Positions 27,113-36,433 of a DNA stretch of 64,000 nucleotides are shown here, piece by piece. The translations under genes were made by a program, and so were the position numbers. The stretch's first letter is position 1. Each line of letters starts with the position of its first letter. The DNA is from an uncultured Siphonobacter sp. (GTDB taxonomy: Bacteria > Bacteroidota > Bacteroidia > Cytophagales > Spirosomataceae). Under the pieces are notes generated by a model. That model was not told the DNA's origin and ran no database searches. It saw nothing but the letters and a program-made list of their open reading frames with translations. The DNA lies in contig CAJYHS010000149.1 of the NCBI GenBank assembly GCA_913774715.1, positions 62,001 through 126,000 on the forward strand. The letters are read 5' to 3'.

Positions 27113-27164
27113 TATTTATTGTGCAAGGTCTAGACTTTCTTTAAACCTTATACTCTTTTTTTCG

Positions 27165-28241
27165 TTAGCCGATCCGCTTAAGCAGTTCTACTCCCATGGC
27201 ATCCGTACCCAGAATTTTAGAAGCATCGGTAGACGCATCAGCAATATCTCCGGTACGGAATCCGTCTTTTAGGACGCTGTCAACGGCATCAATGATGGCC
27301 TGACTTTCGGCTTTCATGCCAAAGGAAATATCCAGCATCAAAGCAGCCGAAAGGATTGATGCCAATGGATTGGCTACGCCCTTACCCGTAATATCGTGAG
27401 CGGAACCGTGAATAGGCTCGTAGAGACCTACTGAATCGCCAATGGAAGCCGAAGCTAACATTCCCATGGAACCCGCAATCTGACTGGCTTCATCGGTTAA
27501 GATATCCCCAAAAAGGTTCGCCGTTAATACCACATCGAAGCGGCGGGGATCTTTAATAAGCATCATGGCGGCGGAATCCACAAACTGATGTTCTACTTCC
27601 ACGTCAGGATACTGCTTAGCGATTTCCTGCACGACTTCCCGCCACAGACGACTCGTTTCCAGCACGTTGGCTTTATCCACTGAACACAGTTTCTTGCGAC
27701 GGCTGCGAGCGGCTTCAAAGGCTTTATGCGCGATGCGTTCTACTTCGTACTTACTATATTTAGCAATATCATACGCGGTAGTTCCTTCGTCCTGACGGCC
27801 TTTTTCTCCAAAGTAAATATCTCCGGTTAACTCTCTAAAAAAGAGTATGTCCGCTCCGCGAAGAATCTCTGCTTTGATGCTCGAGGCTTCCAGCAGTTCA
27901 TCAAACAACTTAATGGGACGAAGATTGGCATACAATCCCAATGCTTTACGAATCCCTAACAATCCCTGCTCAGGACGCACTTTCGCGGATGGGTCGTTGT
28001 CGTATTTGGGGTGTCCTACGGCTCCGAATAAAATGGCATCGGAAGCTTTAGATTTTTCAATGGTTTCTTCAGGCAGAGGCAGGCCCGTAGCTTCGATGGC
28101 CGCGTGACCAATCAAGGCATAATCAAAGGTAAACTCATGACCAAATTTCTGGCCGATGGCTTCTACTACTTGCTTGGAAACGGCCGTTACTTCCTGACCA
28201 ATCCCATCGCCGGGAATTACTAAAATGTGTTTGCTTGCCAT
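27165..28241 (-). CDS. leuB: 3-isopropylmalate dehydrogenase
   Basis: A 358-residue NAD-dependent oxidative decarboxylase, third step of leucine synthesis. Seen: nucleotide- and substrate-binding motifs of the family, IPGDGIGQEV at the N-terminus, LLGIRKALGLYANLRP, RELTGDIYFGEKG, the catalytic Lys in KANVLETSRLWR, VDSAAMMLIKDPRRFDVVLTANLFGDILTDEAS, and YEPIHGSAHDITGKGVANP. Length is normal. It lies 60 nt after leuD and 323 nt before leuA; the gap holds the leuA promoter and attenuator. Confidence 0.97.
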   Translation of the reverse strand: MASKHILVIPGDGIGQEVTAVSKQVVEAIGQKFGHEFTFDYALIGHAAIEATGLPLPEETIEKSKASDAILFGAVGHPKYDNDPSAKVRPEQGLLGIRKALGLYANLRPIKLFDELLEASSIKAEILRGADILFFRELTGDIYFGEKGRQDEGTTAYDIAKYSKYEVERIAHKAFEAARSRRKKLCSVDKANVLETSRLWREVVQEIAKQYPDVEVEHQFVDSAAMMLIKDPRRFDVVLTANLFGDILTDEASQIAGSMGMLASASIGDSVGLYEPIHGSAHDITGKGVANPLASILSAALMLDISFGMKAESQAIIDAVDSVLKDGFRTGDIADASTDASKILGTDAMGVELLKRIG

Positions 28242-28301
28242 GAATCGTTTTAATTAACTCCCCTCTACAGTATAGGGTAGTTGACACCAATAAGTACTCT
28301 C

Positions 28302-28895
28302 TTAAGCCCGGCTACTTTGAAAAGCTTCGATTTCTGCTCGTAAGGAGATCAGATAGTCGATATCATCGTACCCATTCATCAGACAGTTTTTCTTGTAAGG
28401 ATTAATCTCGAAGGAAGTGGTGGTTCCGTCGGGCAGGGTTACCTGCTGACTCTCCAAGTCAACGGTGATCTGAGCCTGAGTATCCGCCTCAATAACTGCG
28501 AAAGTTTTGGCCAGGAACTCGTCAGATACCTGAACGGGCAGCACAAAATTGTTTAAAGAGTTATTGCGAAAGATGTCCGCAAAAAAACTGGAAATAACCA
28601 CACTAAAACCGTAGTCATGAATAGCCCATGCCGCGTGCTCCCGGCTGGAGCCCATGCCAAAGTTCTTACCCGCTACCAGAATCCGGGCCGCTTTATAGGT
28701 AGGATCATTGAGCACGAAATCCGTTTTCAGGGTATCGTCTGCATTATAGCGCCAGTCCCGAAACAAATTATCACCAAAACCCTCGCGAGTGGTCGCCTTT
28801 AAAAAGCGGGCCGGGATAATCTGATCCGTATCAATATTTTCAATGGGCAGCGGAGCCGCCTGTGAAGTCAATTTGGTGATGGTTTCTTTAGCCAT
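28302..28895 (-). CDS. leuD: 3-isopropylmalate dehydratase small subunit
   Basis: A 197-residue swivel-domain subunit that combines with LeuC to isomerise 2- to 3-isopropylmalate. Family motifs: [32 protein letters not shown] and [18 protein letters not shown]. It lies 23 nt downstream of leuC, in the usual leuC-leuD order. Length (about 200) matches bacterial LeuD. Nothing unusual. Confidence 0.97.
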   Translation of the reverse strand: MAKETITKLTSQAAPLPIENIDTDQIIPARFLKATTREGFGDNLFRDWRYNADDTLKTDFVLNDPTYKAARILVAGKNFGMGSSREHAAWAIHDYGFSVVISSFFADIFRNNSLNNFVLPVQVSDEFLAKTFAVIEADTQAQITVDLESQQVTLPDGTTTSFEINPYKKNCLMNGYDDIDYLISLRAEIEAFQSSRA

Positions 28896-28918
28896 TACTG
28901 CTAGAAGTTTACGCTTGT

Positions 28919-30325
28919 TTATACTAATTCCCGGATATCCCCTACTTTACCCGTTACCGCGGCTACCGCTGCCGTCAACGGAGAAACCAGTAAGGTGCGG
29001 GCTCCGGGTCCCTGCCGACCTTCAAAGTTTCGGTTAGAGGTACTTACGGCGTATTTACCGGCAGGAACTTTGTCTTCATTCATTCCCAGACAAGCGGAAC
29101 AGCCGGGACCACGTAATTCAAAACCCGCTCCTTCAAAGACTTTATCTAATCCTTCGGCCCGGGCCTGTTCGGCTACCTGATTCGATCCTGGTACGATCCA
29201 TACCTCGATTCCAGCCGCTTTTTGCTTGCCTTTCACAAACTCGGCTACCTCGCGAAGATCTTCAATGCGAGCATTCGTACAGGAACCAATGAATACATAA
29301 TCAATGGCTTTACCCAGCAAACTTTCACCGGGCTGTAAGCCCATGTAATTCAATGACTTTTGGAAAGAAGGCTGCTCGGTAGTGGGGATTTCTTCCAGCG
29401 TTGGAACGTGATCCGTTACACCAATACCCATACCTGGATTCGTTCCGTAGGTAATCATGGGTTTAATATCAGCGGCATCAAACGTCAGTACTACGTCAAA
29501 GTGAGCTCCTTCGTCCGTCTTCAACTGCTTCCACTCCTCTACTTTACGATCAAAATCTTCACCCTGAGGAGCAAAACGGCGACCCCGCATGTAGTCGAAC
29601 GTTACTTCGTCGGGAGCAATCATACCGCCACGAGCACCCATTTCGATACTCATGTTACACACCGTCATCCGGCCTTCCATGGTCAGGTTACGAATGGCCT
29701 CACCTGCGTATTCGACGAAGTAACCCGTCGCACCCGCCGCTGAGATTTTAGCGATGATGTATAAAATCAAGTCTTTAGCCGTCACGCCTTTTTCCAGGGT
29801 TCCGTTGACTTCGATAAGCATTTTCTTGGGCTTGGACTGAATGATACACTGCGTGGTTAAGACCTGCTCTACTTCTGACGTACCAATTCCGAAAGCTACG
29901 TTACCAAACGCTCCGTGCGTGGAAGTATGGGAATCGCCACAAACGATAGTCATACCCGGTTGCGTAATACCTAACTCGGGTCCGATGACGTGTACAATTC
30001 CCTGGAAGGGATGTAATAAGTCGTAAAGTTCGATACCGAATTCCTTACAATTTTCACGCAGTTTTTCCACCTGATGACGCGAAAGAGCTTCGCGGATGGG
30101 TAGGTGCTGATCCTTGGTAGGAACATTATGATCAGCCGTAGCCGTCGTACGGTTAATGTTAAAAACTTTGGCTCCGCGTTTACGCAGACCATCAAATGCC
30201 TGTGGGCTGGTTACTTCATGAATGAAGTGACGATCGATAAATACCACATCGGGGTATCCTTCCTGGCGTTTCACGACGTGTGAATCCCAGATTTTATCGA
30301 ATAATGTTTGAGGGGTATTGCTCAT
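28919..30325 (-). CDS. leuC: 3-isopropylmalate dehydratase large subunit
   Basis: A 468-residue aconitase-family subunit. The three cluster-ligand cysteines of the [4Fe-4S] centre are visible in [11 protein letters not shown] and [12 protein letters not shown]. Also present are [31 protein letters not shown] and [18 protein letters not shown]. First gene of leuCDB. The 69-nt gap to the AraC gene upstream has no perfect -7 box but contains an 8-bp inverted repeat (30380-30387 with 30399-30406). Confidence 0.97.
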   Translation of the reverse strand: MSNTPQTLFDKIWDSHVVKRQEGYPDVVFIDRHFIHEVTSPQAFDGLRKRGAKVFNINRTTATADHNVPTKDQHLPIREALSRHQVEKLRENCKEFGIELYDLLHPFQGIVHVIGPELGITQPGMTIVCGDSHTSTHGAFGNVAFGIGTSEVEQVLTTQCIIQSKPKKMLIEVNGTLEKGVTAKDLILYIIAKISAAGATGYFVEYAGEAIRNLTMEGRMTVCNMSIEMGARGGMIAPDEVTFDYMRGRRFAPQGEDFDRKVEEWKQLKTDEGAHFDVVLTFDAADIKPMITYGTNPGMGIGVTDHVPTLEEIPTTEQPSFQKSLNYMGLQPGESLLGKAIDYVFIGSCTNARIEDLREVAEFVKGKQKAAGIEVWIVPGSNQVAEQARAEGLDKVFEGAGFELRGPGCSACLGMNEDKVPAGKYAVSTSNRNFEGRQGPGARTLLVSPLTAAVAAVTGKVGDIRELV

Positions 30326-30394
30326 TGTGATCAGGAAATCAATATTGAGTACAAAAGTGGGGCTTCAAACTAGATTCAGGCTATCGTCAAACGT

Positions 30395-31264
30395 TCAAAC
30401 GATAGCGTTTTTAGTCCTATTATATAAAGTGGGCGTTGAGCCGTATTGTTCCTTAAAGGCTTTAATGAAATGCGAAACGCTTTCATAACCAATCTCTAAA
30501 CTGATCTCTGAGACATTTTTTCCGGAATTTTCAAGCAAGAAGACGGCATGCTCCAGGCGTTTTTTTCGAATCCAGGCGGCGGGGCTACTGGCAAATTGTT
30601 TTTCAAAATCCCGTTTAAAAGCCGAAAGACTCCGCCCCGAGAGTCGAGCCAACTCACTCAAGGACAAGGGTTTGAGGTAATAACTTTTCAGTAACCATTC
30701 CAGATCGAGTTTTTCTCCCTGATACAAGCTATGAAGGAATGCCTTTAGCTGCCCCGTTTCATCATTTTCCATCAAGAGCAGTAATAACTCATGGGATTTG
30801 AGTCGTAAAAACTGATTCAAAAATGGGGTAGGACGCTGAAAATAAGGAAAAATCGAATCGGCAAATGCACTTAGACTTTCGTTACCGGCAAATACCAGCA
30901 GTGGGTTTTCAATTTCCCGTTTTTGAAGTGGCCCGGAGATTAATTCAATGTTCTGTTCAACGAAGGATTTCAGTAGCTTTTCATGAAAGAAAAAAACCAG
31001 ACTTCGATAAGCCCGGTCTAAGGCTTCCTGCATAAAGTAATACCCTCTCCGAATAAAAACTACGTCTCCTTTTCGCACCCGGGTTTCGCCCTCGGGAGCC
31101 AGAAAACGCTTTTCCCCTTCCAAGACGAAAATGACAGCGTGCTCTTCAAAAAAAACTTCATTACGAAGCGGAGGGTCCTGGTTTCGATAAGCCACAAAGG
31201 TCATGTCCTGAATCTTGAGGGATTCAAATTCATGGGCATGCATGAAGGCAGGAACTCGGAGCAC
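30395..31264 (-). CDS. AraC-family transcriptional regulator
   Basis: A 289-residue regulator. The N-terminal half is a cupin-like sensory domain (EEHAVIFVLEGEKRFLAPEGETRVRKGDVVFIRRG). The C-terminal 100 residues carry two helix-turn-helix motifs (LSLSELARLSGRSLSAFKRDF and VSEISLEIGYESVSHFIKAFKEQYGSTP). This resembles the ExsA/cupin AraC group. It may start at the second Met (residue 8, 31243). It sits between the ilv and leu blocks on the same strand but with gaps on both sides, so a role in branched-chain control is only a possibility. An inverted repeat (30380-30406) covers its stop codon. Confidence 0.88.
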   Translation of the reverse strand: MLRVPAFMHAHEFESLKIQDMTFVAYRNQDPPLRNEVFFEEHAVIFVLEGEKRFLAPEGETRVRKGDVVFIRRGYYFMQEALDRAYRSLVFFFHEKLLKSFVEQNIELISGPLQKREIENPLLVFAGNESLSAFADSIFPYFQRPTPFLNQFLRLKSHELLLLLMENDETGQLKAFLHSLYQGEKLDLEWLLKSYYLKPLSLSELARLSGRSLSAFKRDFEKQFASSPAAWIRKKRLEHAVFLLENSGKNVSEISLEIGYESVSHFIKAFKEQYGSTPTLYNRTKNAIV

Positions 31265-31286
31265 TGTGAATTCGAGGGATTAAAAG

Positions 31287-31358
31287 AAGCAGGTTTGACG
31301 AGTTGAAATCGTTTGAAAGCAATAGACTCCCAAACTTCAAACCCCATCAAACCTGCTT
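31287..31358. terminator. Inverted repeat between small gene and AraC gene
   Basis: AAGCAGGTTTGA (31287-31298) is the inverse of TCAAACCTGCTT (31347-31358), with a nested GTTTGAA/TTCAAAC. It fills the gap after the 73-residue ORF and probably ends that transcript; no strong T-tract. Confidence 0.45.
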
Positions 31359-31378
31359 GAAACTACACTTTTAAAAAA

Positions 31379-31600
31379 CTAGGCGGCGTGTTTATTCTCC
31401 GCACTGGGAATGGGTGTTGCTACAATTTTATGATCTTTTTCCTGGAAAGCTTCCCACTCCAATAGCTGGCGGGTTTGATGTTCGGGAGAAAGATTGGAAA
31501 ATGCGGCTAGTTGCCGATGTAAAAATTCTAGTTTTTCTTCTTCAGATGGGACGGCCGCTAAACTGGCAGCCAGCTCCCGTAATTCAGATACTGTATTCAT
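31379..31600 (-). CDS. Small hypothetical protein (73 aa)
   Basis: A short, soluble, helical protein (NTVSELRELAASLAAVPSEEEKLEFLHRQLAAFSNLSPE). I do not recognise a family. It has its own ATG, a plausible downstream hairpin, and no better ORF in other frames. It lies on the minus strand between the beta-barrel protein gene and the AraC gene. Heptad-like Leu spacing in residues 5-45 suggests a helical hairpin. Confidence 0.5.
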   Translation of the reverse strand: MNTVSELRELAASLAAVPSEEEKLEFLHRQLAAFSNLSPEHQTRQLLEWEAFQEKDHKIVATPIPSAENKHAA

Positions 31601-31657
31601 CGTATGTACTTCTATTCAATTGTACTTTATAACATAAAAGAGGTTCAATATAGTTTA

Positions 31658-32806
31658 TTATTTGATCTTTATATAATAATTTAAAGAAATTCTTGGCTGG
31701 ATGAAAAACGGGGCTCCCTCTCGGCTGTTAAAAAAGAGACGGGAAAAATGAGATACTTCCAATTCTAAACGCTTCTTATAACTAATGCCCGCACTGGGCT
31801 GTAGAATGGTATATCTGTAGGGAGCGTAAAAAACCTGATTGCTCACCGGAGCGGATATCCAGTAGTGCCCCAGCCCAACACTCACAAAGGGCTGAATGCT
31901 AGATAGACCCATGTAGGTACCCACTGACATTTCTAGAGCTCCCCCAGGTCTACTTAGCCCTTTTTCGGTATATCTATTATGATAATACATACCAAAAGTT
32001 CGGAAGTAACTAACCTTTACATACGACCGCTGGTAATTGCGAGGTAAGTTTACCCGAAAACTCAGGCCTGCGGTAACATCATTGTCCTTACGAAGCAGAT
32101 CATAACTATTTAATCGCTCAACTCCGGCCCCTACACCTATGTAGATTCCCATGCCTGGCGCTACTGATTGCTTAACTTGTTTATGACCCGTTATCTTTTC
32201 ATTGTATGCATTAAGATAGCTGATGATTCTACTGGCAAAATACGTCGGGATAGCCGCAGAGAAACCAGGAGTTCCAGCCGTGAGTTGAGCAAGCTGATCT
32301 TTATATTCATCGACCGTAACACTATAGTGTTGCCCCTCTTTTATTTTATTATACTTAAAATTGACTAGTTCGTAAAAACGATCGGGCTGCTTAATGAAAA
32401 AGCGTTCCCTTTGATCCAGTGAACTTTTTCCGCGGTAAAGGGTAATGCCCCCGTTAGTCCAGATTCGTTCAATAAACTCTTTTTGCTCTACGTAGGTATT
32501 AGGCACCGAGGCATAGAGATCACTAGTAACCATGAGAAGCTTTAATGGATGGGATTCAAAAAGCAACTGGCCGGTTTCAATATAAAAAGCGGAAACTTGC
32601 TCGGCAGTAAAAATTTTCTCTTCCTGGGAAAGATCTTTTTTGAAAGCGACCTGCGTAGGACTGATATCCCAGTCTTTATTATTAATGTAGCCCTTAAGCG
32701 TATCGGATGGATTAACTACGACATAGCCGGGTTCATACTTCGTCTGAGCAAAAGAAACAATGGAGAAGAAAAAGAGAGATAGAGTTAATAGACGGCGGGT
32801 AACCAT
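31658..32806 (-). CDS. Secreted protein with C-terminal beta-barrel, function unknown
   Basis: A 382-residue exported protein. The start at 32806 (MVTRRLLTLSLFFFS) gives a signal peptide cut after SFAQ; an in-frame ATG at 32848 adds 14 polar residues and is rejected. The N-terminal third has the motif YEPGYVVVNPSDTLKGYI, common in a Cytophagia/Chitinophagia family of unknown role. The C-terminal half (from about 220) alternates Gly/aromatic strands and ends in SLNYYIKIK, like an outer-membrane barrel. It lies 33 nt after ilvA on the same strand, so it may ride on the ilv transcript without a functional link. Confidence 0.72.
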   Translation of the reverse strand: MVTRRLLTLSLFFFSIVSFAQTKYEPGYVVVNPSDTLKGYINNKDWDISPTQVAFKKDLSQEEKIFTAEQVSAFYIETGQLLFESHPLKLLMVTSDLYASVPNTYVEQKEFIERIWTNGGITLYRGKSSLDQRERFFIKQPDRFYELVNFKYNKIKEGQHYSVTVDEYKDQLAQLTAGTPGFSAAIPTYFASRIISYLNAYNEKITGHKQVKQSVAPGMGIYIGVGAGVERLNSYDLLRKDNDVTAGLSFRVNLPRNYQRSYVKVSYFRTFGMYYHNRYTEKGLSRPGGALEMSVGTYMGLSSIQPFVSVGLGHYWISAPVSNQVFYAPYRYTILQPSAGISYKKRLELEVSHFSRLFFNSREGAPFFIQPRISLNYYIKIK

Positions 32807-32881
32807 ACAATGATTAGCAGATAGGTGGTGTTCATAAATGGGAGGCAATTTACATTAATTACGCTCCCATTTATGAATCTA

Positions 32882-34201
32882 TTACACCAGAATCCCAAAC
32901 AAATCCGGCTTGTCATTCAAATATTCGTACGTGATTTTTGCTTCATTCATGCGGTGAATTAAAGACGAAAAATCACTCTTGGATTTCAATTCAATACCTA
33001 CAATAGCGGGTCCCTGCTCGCGGTTGGTTTTCTTTACGTATTCAAAGCGGGTAATGTCATCATTAGGACCTAATACGTTTAAAAACTCCCGGAACGCACC
33101 CGCCCGCTGCGGAAAACGAATGATGAAGTAGTGTTTGAGGCCTTCGTATAAAAGCGAACGCTCCTTAATCTCCTCCATCCGGGTAATATCGTTATTACCT
33201 CCACTGACCAGACACACTACGTTTTTACCCTTGATCTCATCTTTGAGAAAATCAAGAGCCGAAATACTCAAAGCCCCGGCGGGTTCGGCTACGATGGCTT
33301 CTTCATTGTATAACTGCATGATCGTGGTGCAGACTTTTCCCTCGGGCACTACAATCACATCATCGAGTAATTCCTTACAGATTTCGTAGGTCATATCACC
33401 CACCCGTTTGACGGCGGCTCCGTCTACGAATTTATCTATATCATCGAGAGTAACGATCTTTCCGTGGTTGATCGACTCACGCATGGAAGCGGCTCCGGCC
33501 GGTTCAATACCGATGAGTTTCGTATGCGGAGACAGGTGCTTAAACACCGTAGCAACGCCAGAAGCCAGCCCACCACCACCGATGGCAAAAAGCACGTAAT
33601 CGATCTTAAAATCGGCATCCTTGAAAATTTCAAGGCCTACCGTCCCCTGCCCTTCCATCACGCCTAAATCATCAAAGGGGTGTACGAAGGTAGCTCCTTG
33701 TTCACGCTCGAAGGTACGAGCGGCCACGTAAGCATCGTCAAAAGTGTCGCCCGTGAGGACCACTTCTACTTCTTCTTTACCGAATAACTTTACTTGTTTT
33801 ACTTTCTGGTTAGGCGTGGTAGTAGGCATAAAAATGGTGCCTTTTACTCCCATTTTGTGACAGGCATAGGCCACGCCCTGAGCGTGATTTCCCGCACTGG
33901 CGCAGGCTACGCCTCTAGCCAAAGCTTCAAGGGATAACTTGGCCATGCAATTGTAGGCTCCCCGTAATTTATAGGAACGCACAATCTGCTGATCTTCTCT
34001 TTTGAGATATACATTGGCTCCAAACTTGGCAGACAAGTTCAGATTTTGGGAAAGGGGGGTGTGCGTAACAACTTTACGCAAGCGTTCGGCGGCAAGAAAT
34101 ATGTCGTCAAGCTGGGGGAATAGCGTTGGGGAATCAACGGTTTCTTTCATCTTCTCTTCAATACGACGAGCTAACGTCTGTGCCGGGGTATTAGGTATCA
34201 A
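32882..34201 (-). CDS. ilvA: Threonine ammonia-lyase (threonine deaminase)
   Basis: A 439-residue PLP enzyme making 2-oxobutanoate from threonine for isoleucine synthesis. The PLP lysine is in VRSYKLRGAYN, the Gly-rich phosphate loop is GGGGLASG, and SAGNHAQG is the conserved Asn/Gly site. The C-terminal 90 residues form one ACT-like regulatory domain (HYFIIRFPQRAGAFREFLNVLGPNDDITRFEYVKK). That is the single-domain type, unlike E. coli IlvA with two, so feedback inhibition by isoleucine is possible but simpler. Start may be 34201 or Met18 (34150). It follows ilvC in the ilv operon, with a palindromic repeat in the gap. Confidence 0.95.
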   Translation of the reverse strand: MIPNTPAQTLARRIEEKMKETVDSPTLFPQLDDIFLAAERLRKVVTHTPLSQNLNLSAKFGANVYLKREDQQIVRSYKLRGAYNCMAKLSLEALARGVACASAGNHAQGVAYACHKMGVKGTIFMPTTTPNQKVKQVKLFGKEEVEVVLTGDTFDDAYVAARTFEREQGATFVHPFDDLGVMEGQGTVGLEIFKDADFKIDYVLFAIGGGGLASGVATVFKHLSPHTKLIGIEPAGAASMRESINHGKIVTLDDIDKFVDGAAVKRVGDMTYEICKELLDDVIVVPEGKVCTTIMQLYNEEAIVAEPAGALSISALDFLKDEIKGKNVVCLVSGGNNDITRMEEIKERSLLYEGLKHYFIIRFPQRAGAFREFLNVLGPNDDITRFEYVKKTNREQGPAIVGIELKSKSDFSSLIHRMNEAKITYEYLNDKPDLFGILV

Positions 34202-34347
34202 AATATCTTTTAACGCAGGGCTGGATTCTTTGAGTTTACTATTGATCGTAAGCTCTTTTCTATAAACTACACTCTCCTTTACTCTTTACTGCTTACTAAT
34301 AAGGGTGAATGAACGAATGGATTCACATTCACTCATTCACCCCAATT

Positions 34348-34425
34348 GAGTTTGGGGTTTTGAGTTTAAAAGTGGTGAGTTATTATTAACTCTAAACCCT
34401 AAACTCCAAACCCTAAACATATAAA
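34348..34425. repeat. Palindromic repeat between ilvC and ilvA
   Basis: GAGTTTGGGGTTTTGAGTTTA (34348-34368) is largely complementary to the run of TAAACTCC, AAACCCTAAAC units up to 34425. The same words form the repeat at 35524-35588 on the other side of ilvC. The element probably stabilises or terminates part of the transcript. Confidence 0.6.
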
Positions 34426-34430
34426 CTCTA

Positions 34431-35477
34431 CTAGCTACGCTCAGGACGCAGGCTACGTACGGTAGCACCGGCTTTCCACATTTCAGACTCACGCAGTTCA
34501 GCTAATTCTACTTCCAGTTTCTCACGGTAATCCGACTGTGAGTTACGAGTGATAGAGATCTGAGCCTGCTCACCTGATTTAACTGAGTTATATAATTTCT
34601 CAAATACAGGTTTTGTAGCTTCTTTGAAAGGCTTCCACCAATCCAGCGCACCACGCTGAGCGGTAGTTGAACAGTTGGCATACATCCAGTCCATTCCGTT
34701 TTCAGCTACTAATGGCATCAGAGACTGAGTCAGCTCTTCTACCGTTTCGTTGAAGGCCTCTGAAGGAGAGTGACCGTTCTCACGAAGAACTTCGTACTGA
34801 GCCGCGAAGATACCTTGGATAGCACCCATCAGGGTACCACGCTCACCCGTTAAATCAGAAGTTACTTCTTTGTAGAAATCCGTTTCGAAGAGGTAACCTG
34901 AACCTACGCCGATACCCATGGCGATGCATTTTTCACGAGCTTTACCCGTAGCATCCTGGTATACAGCGAAGCTTGAGTTCAGACCTTTACCTTCAACAAA
35001 CAGACGACGCAGTGAAGTTCCTGAACCTTTAGGAGCTACCAAGAATACGTCAACATCGGCAGGAGGAACGATACCCGTCTGATCTTTGTAAGTTACACCA
35101 AAACCGTGTGAGAAGTACAGAGACTTACCAGGCTTGAGAGCCGCTTTAACCGTTGGCCATACCGCGATTTGAGCCGCGTCAGAAAGCAGGTAGCAAATGA
35201 TGGTACCTTTTTCCAGCGCTTCTTCGATTTCAAAAAGCGTTTCACCAGGAACCCAGCCATCCGCAACGGCTTTATCCCAGGTTTTAGAGCCTTTACGCTG
35301 TCCAACGATTACATTGAAGCCATTATCTTTCATGTTCAGACCCTGACCAGGACCCTGAACGCCATATCCGATTACCGCGATAACTTCCTCTTTGAGGACT
35401 TCACGAGCTTGCTCAAGGGGAAACTCTTCCCGGGTTACTACTTCTTCTTCGACTCCGCCAAAGTTCAACTTTGCCAT
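34431..35477 (-). CDS. ilvC: Ketol-acid reductoisomerase (NADP-binding)
   Basis: A 348-residue class I enzyme converting acetolactate to dihydroxyisovalerate. The dinucleotide-binding loop is IGYGVQGPGQGLNMKDNG, and the metal-binding Glu/Asp set lies in the C-terminal knotted domain (LTGERGTLMGAIQGIFAAQYEVL, SDYREKLE). The start is 35477 (MAKLNFGG); an upstream in-frame ATG at 35567 would put coding sequence through a palindromic repeat. The protein begins FGGVEEEVVTREEF, the form usual in Bacteroidota. Palindromic repeats flank both ends of this gene and may set its expression apart from ilvBN. Confidence 0.96.
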   Translation of the reverse strand: MAKLNFGGVEEEVVTREEFPLEQAREVLKEEVIAVIGYGVQGPGQGLNMKDNGFNVIVGQRKGSKTWDKAVADGWVPGETLFEIEEALEKGTIICYLLSDAAQIAVWPTVKAALKPGKSLYFSHGFGVTYKDQTGIVPPADVDVFLVAPKGSGTSLRRLFVEGKGLNSSFAVYQDATGKAREKCIAMGIGVGSGYLFETDFYKEVTSDLTGERGTLMGAIQGIFAAQYEVLRENGHSPSEAFNETVEELTQSLMPLVAENGMDWMYANCSTTAQRGALDWWKPFKEATKPVFEKLYNSVKSGEQAQISITRNSQSDYREKLEVELAELRESEMWKAGATVRSLRPERS

Positions 35478-35523
35478 TTTGATTAAATTTTGATGGTAAT
35501 AAAATTGTAAAAGCTCTTTCTGG

Positions 35524-35588
35524 TTTAGGGTTTGGAGTTTAGTGTTTTGAGTTAAAACAACTCGCAACTTTAAACTCCAAACCCTAAA
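35524..35588. repeat. 18-bp perfect palindromic repeat upstream of ilvC
   Basis: TTTAGGGTTTGGAGTTTA (35524-35541) is the perfect inverse of TAAACTCCAAACCCTAAA (35571-35588), with a 29-nt loop. It fills the gap between the ilvN stop (35592) and the ilvC start (35477). It belongs to the same family as the elements at 4652-4762 and 34348-34425. Confidence 0.8.
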
Positions 35589-35591
35589 CTC

Positions 35592-36125
35592 TTATGCGAT
35601 TTCCCAAACGCCTTCGGAAGGCAGGTACTCGACGAGTCCTTTTTCTTCCTTCGAAACGCTGATGCGGCCCGAACGAACGAATTCGAGAATGCCGTGGGGT
35701 TTGATGTAATGATAAAATTCCATAATCTCGGCTTCGGTGCCTGATTTCTCAATCACAACCGAATCCGTCCCCCAATGCACCACCCAGGCGTTGAAATCCT
35801 TATTAACCCGTTCAATATCCAGTGGAAGTCCTCCCAGTGGGGTTGAAATTTTGAACAGGCCTGTCTCATTAAAGACAATATCTTCGTCGAGATACCCGTA
35901 CACGGCCAGTACATCCACGAGTTTACGGATCTGACGAACCAGCTTTTCAACCGAGTCCCGGCTTTCGGATTTCAATACGATCGTAAACCGGGATACGCCT
36001 TTACGCTCGGTTTCGCAAACCGTCAGCGACTCGATATTCAAGCGGCGACGCGTAAAGACAATGGTAATACGATTGAGTAACCCAACCGTATTGGTGGTAA
36101 ATATAGAAATGGTGTAATTAGTCAT
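35592..36125 (-). CDS. ilvN: Acetolactate synthase small (regulatory) subunit
   Basis: A 177-residue regulatory subunit of acetohydroxyacid synthase. It has an N-terminal ACT domain (ISIFTTNTVGLLNRITIVFTRRRLNIESLTV) that binds valine, then the conserved C-terminal part ending HGILEFVRSGRISVSKE. I use the ATG at 36125, which overlaps the ABM stop by 8 nt and gives tight coupling; the ATG at 36137 would add four residues. It partners with IlvB encoded upstream, separated only by the ABM-type gene. Confidence 0.93.
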   Translation of the reverse strand: MTNYTISIFTTNTVGLLNRITIVFTRRRLNIESLTVCETERKGVSRFTIVLKSESRDSVEKLVRQIRKLVDVLAVYGYLDEDIVFNETGLFKISTPLGGLPLDIERVNKDFNAWVVHWGTDSVVIEKSGTEAEIMEFYHYIKPHGILEFVRSGRISVSKEEKGLVEYLPSEGVWEIA

Positions 36126-36423
36126 TTGTATCGGCATTTACTGATTCAAAATGCTCTACTACTGGAAACGGATCGTAAAAATGGTGTAACAAACGTTTCC
36201 AGTGTTGGTAATCTTCCGATTCTCGAAAACCGATCGTATGATCTTCCAGTGTCTCCCATTCAACGAGTAATACGTACCGATTGGCATTTTCCATTCCGCG
36301 TTGCAGGCGGTGATTTAGATATCCCTTTTGCCGGGAAATATAAACCTGAGCCTGTTGAAAAGCCGCTTCGAACGCTTCATTCTCATTTGCCCGAACATCG
36401 AGTAAAGCAACTTCGAGAATCAT
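36118..36423 (-). CDS. ABM-fold monooxygenase-like protein inside the ilvBN operon
   Basis: A 101-residue protein of the antibiotic-biosynthesis-monooxygenase (dimeric alpha+beta barrel) type: MILEVALLDVRANENEAFEAAF, GYLNHRLQRGMENANRYVLLVEW and FRESEDYQHWKRLLHHFYDPFPVVEHF. The start is 36423, because the longer ATG at 36489 overlaps ilvB. It begins 10 nt after the ilvB stop, and its stop overlaps the ilvN start by 8 nt, so it is fully embedded in the operon. ABM proteins range from heme-degrading to quinone-acting enzymes and many have no known activity. A link to acetolactate synthase (for example protecting or modulating it) is only suggested by position. Confidence 0.8.
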   Translation of the reverse strand: MILEVALLDVRANENEAFEAAFQQAQVYISRQKGYLNHRLQRGMENANRYVLLVEWETLEDHTIGFRESEDYQHWKRLLHHFYDPFPVVEHFESVNADTND

Positions 36424-36433
36424 GGTTTTTCTT

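Noticed and set aside
34348-35588. CCCTAAA/TTTAGGG words resembling telomere repeats
   Set aside because: They are not tandem; they form inverted repeats in gaps between bacterial ilv genes.
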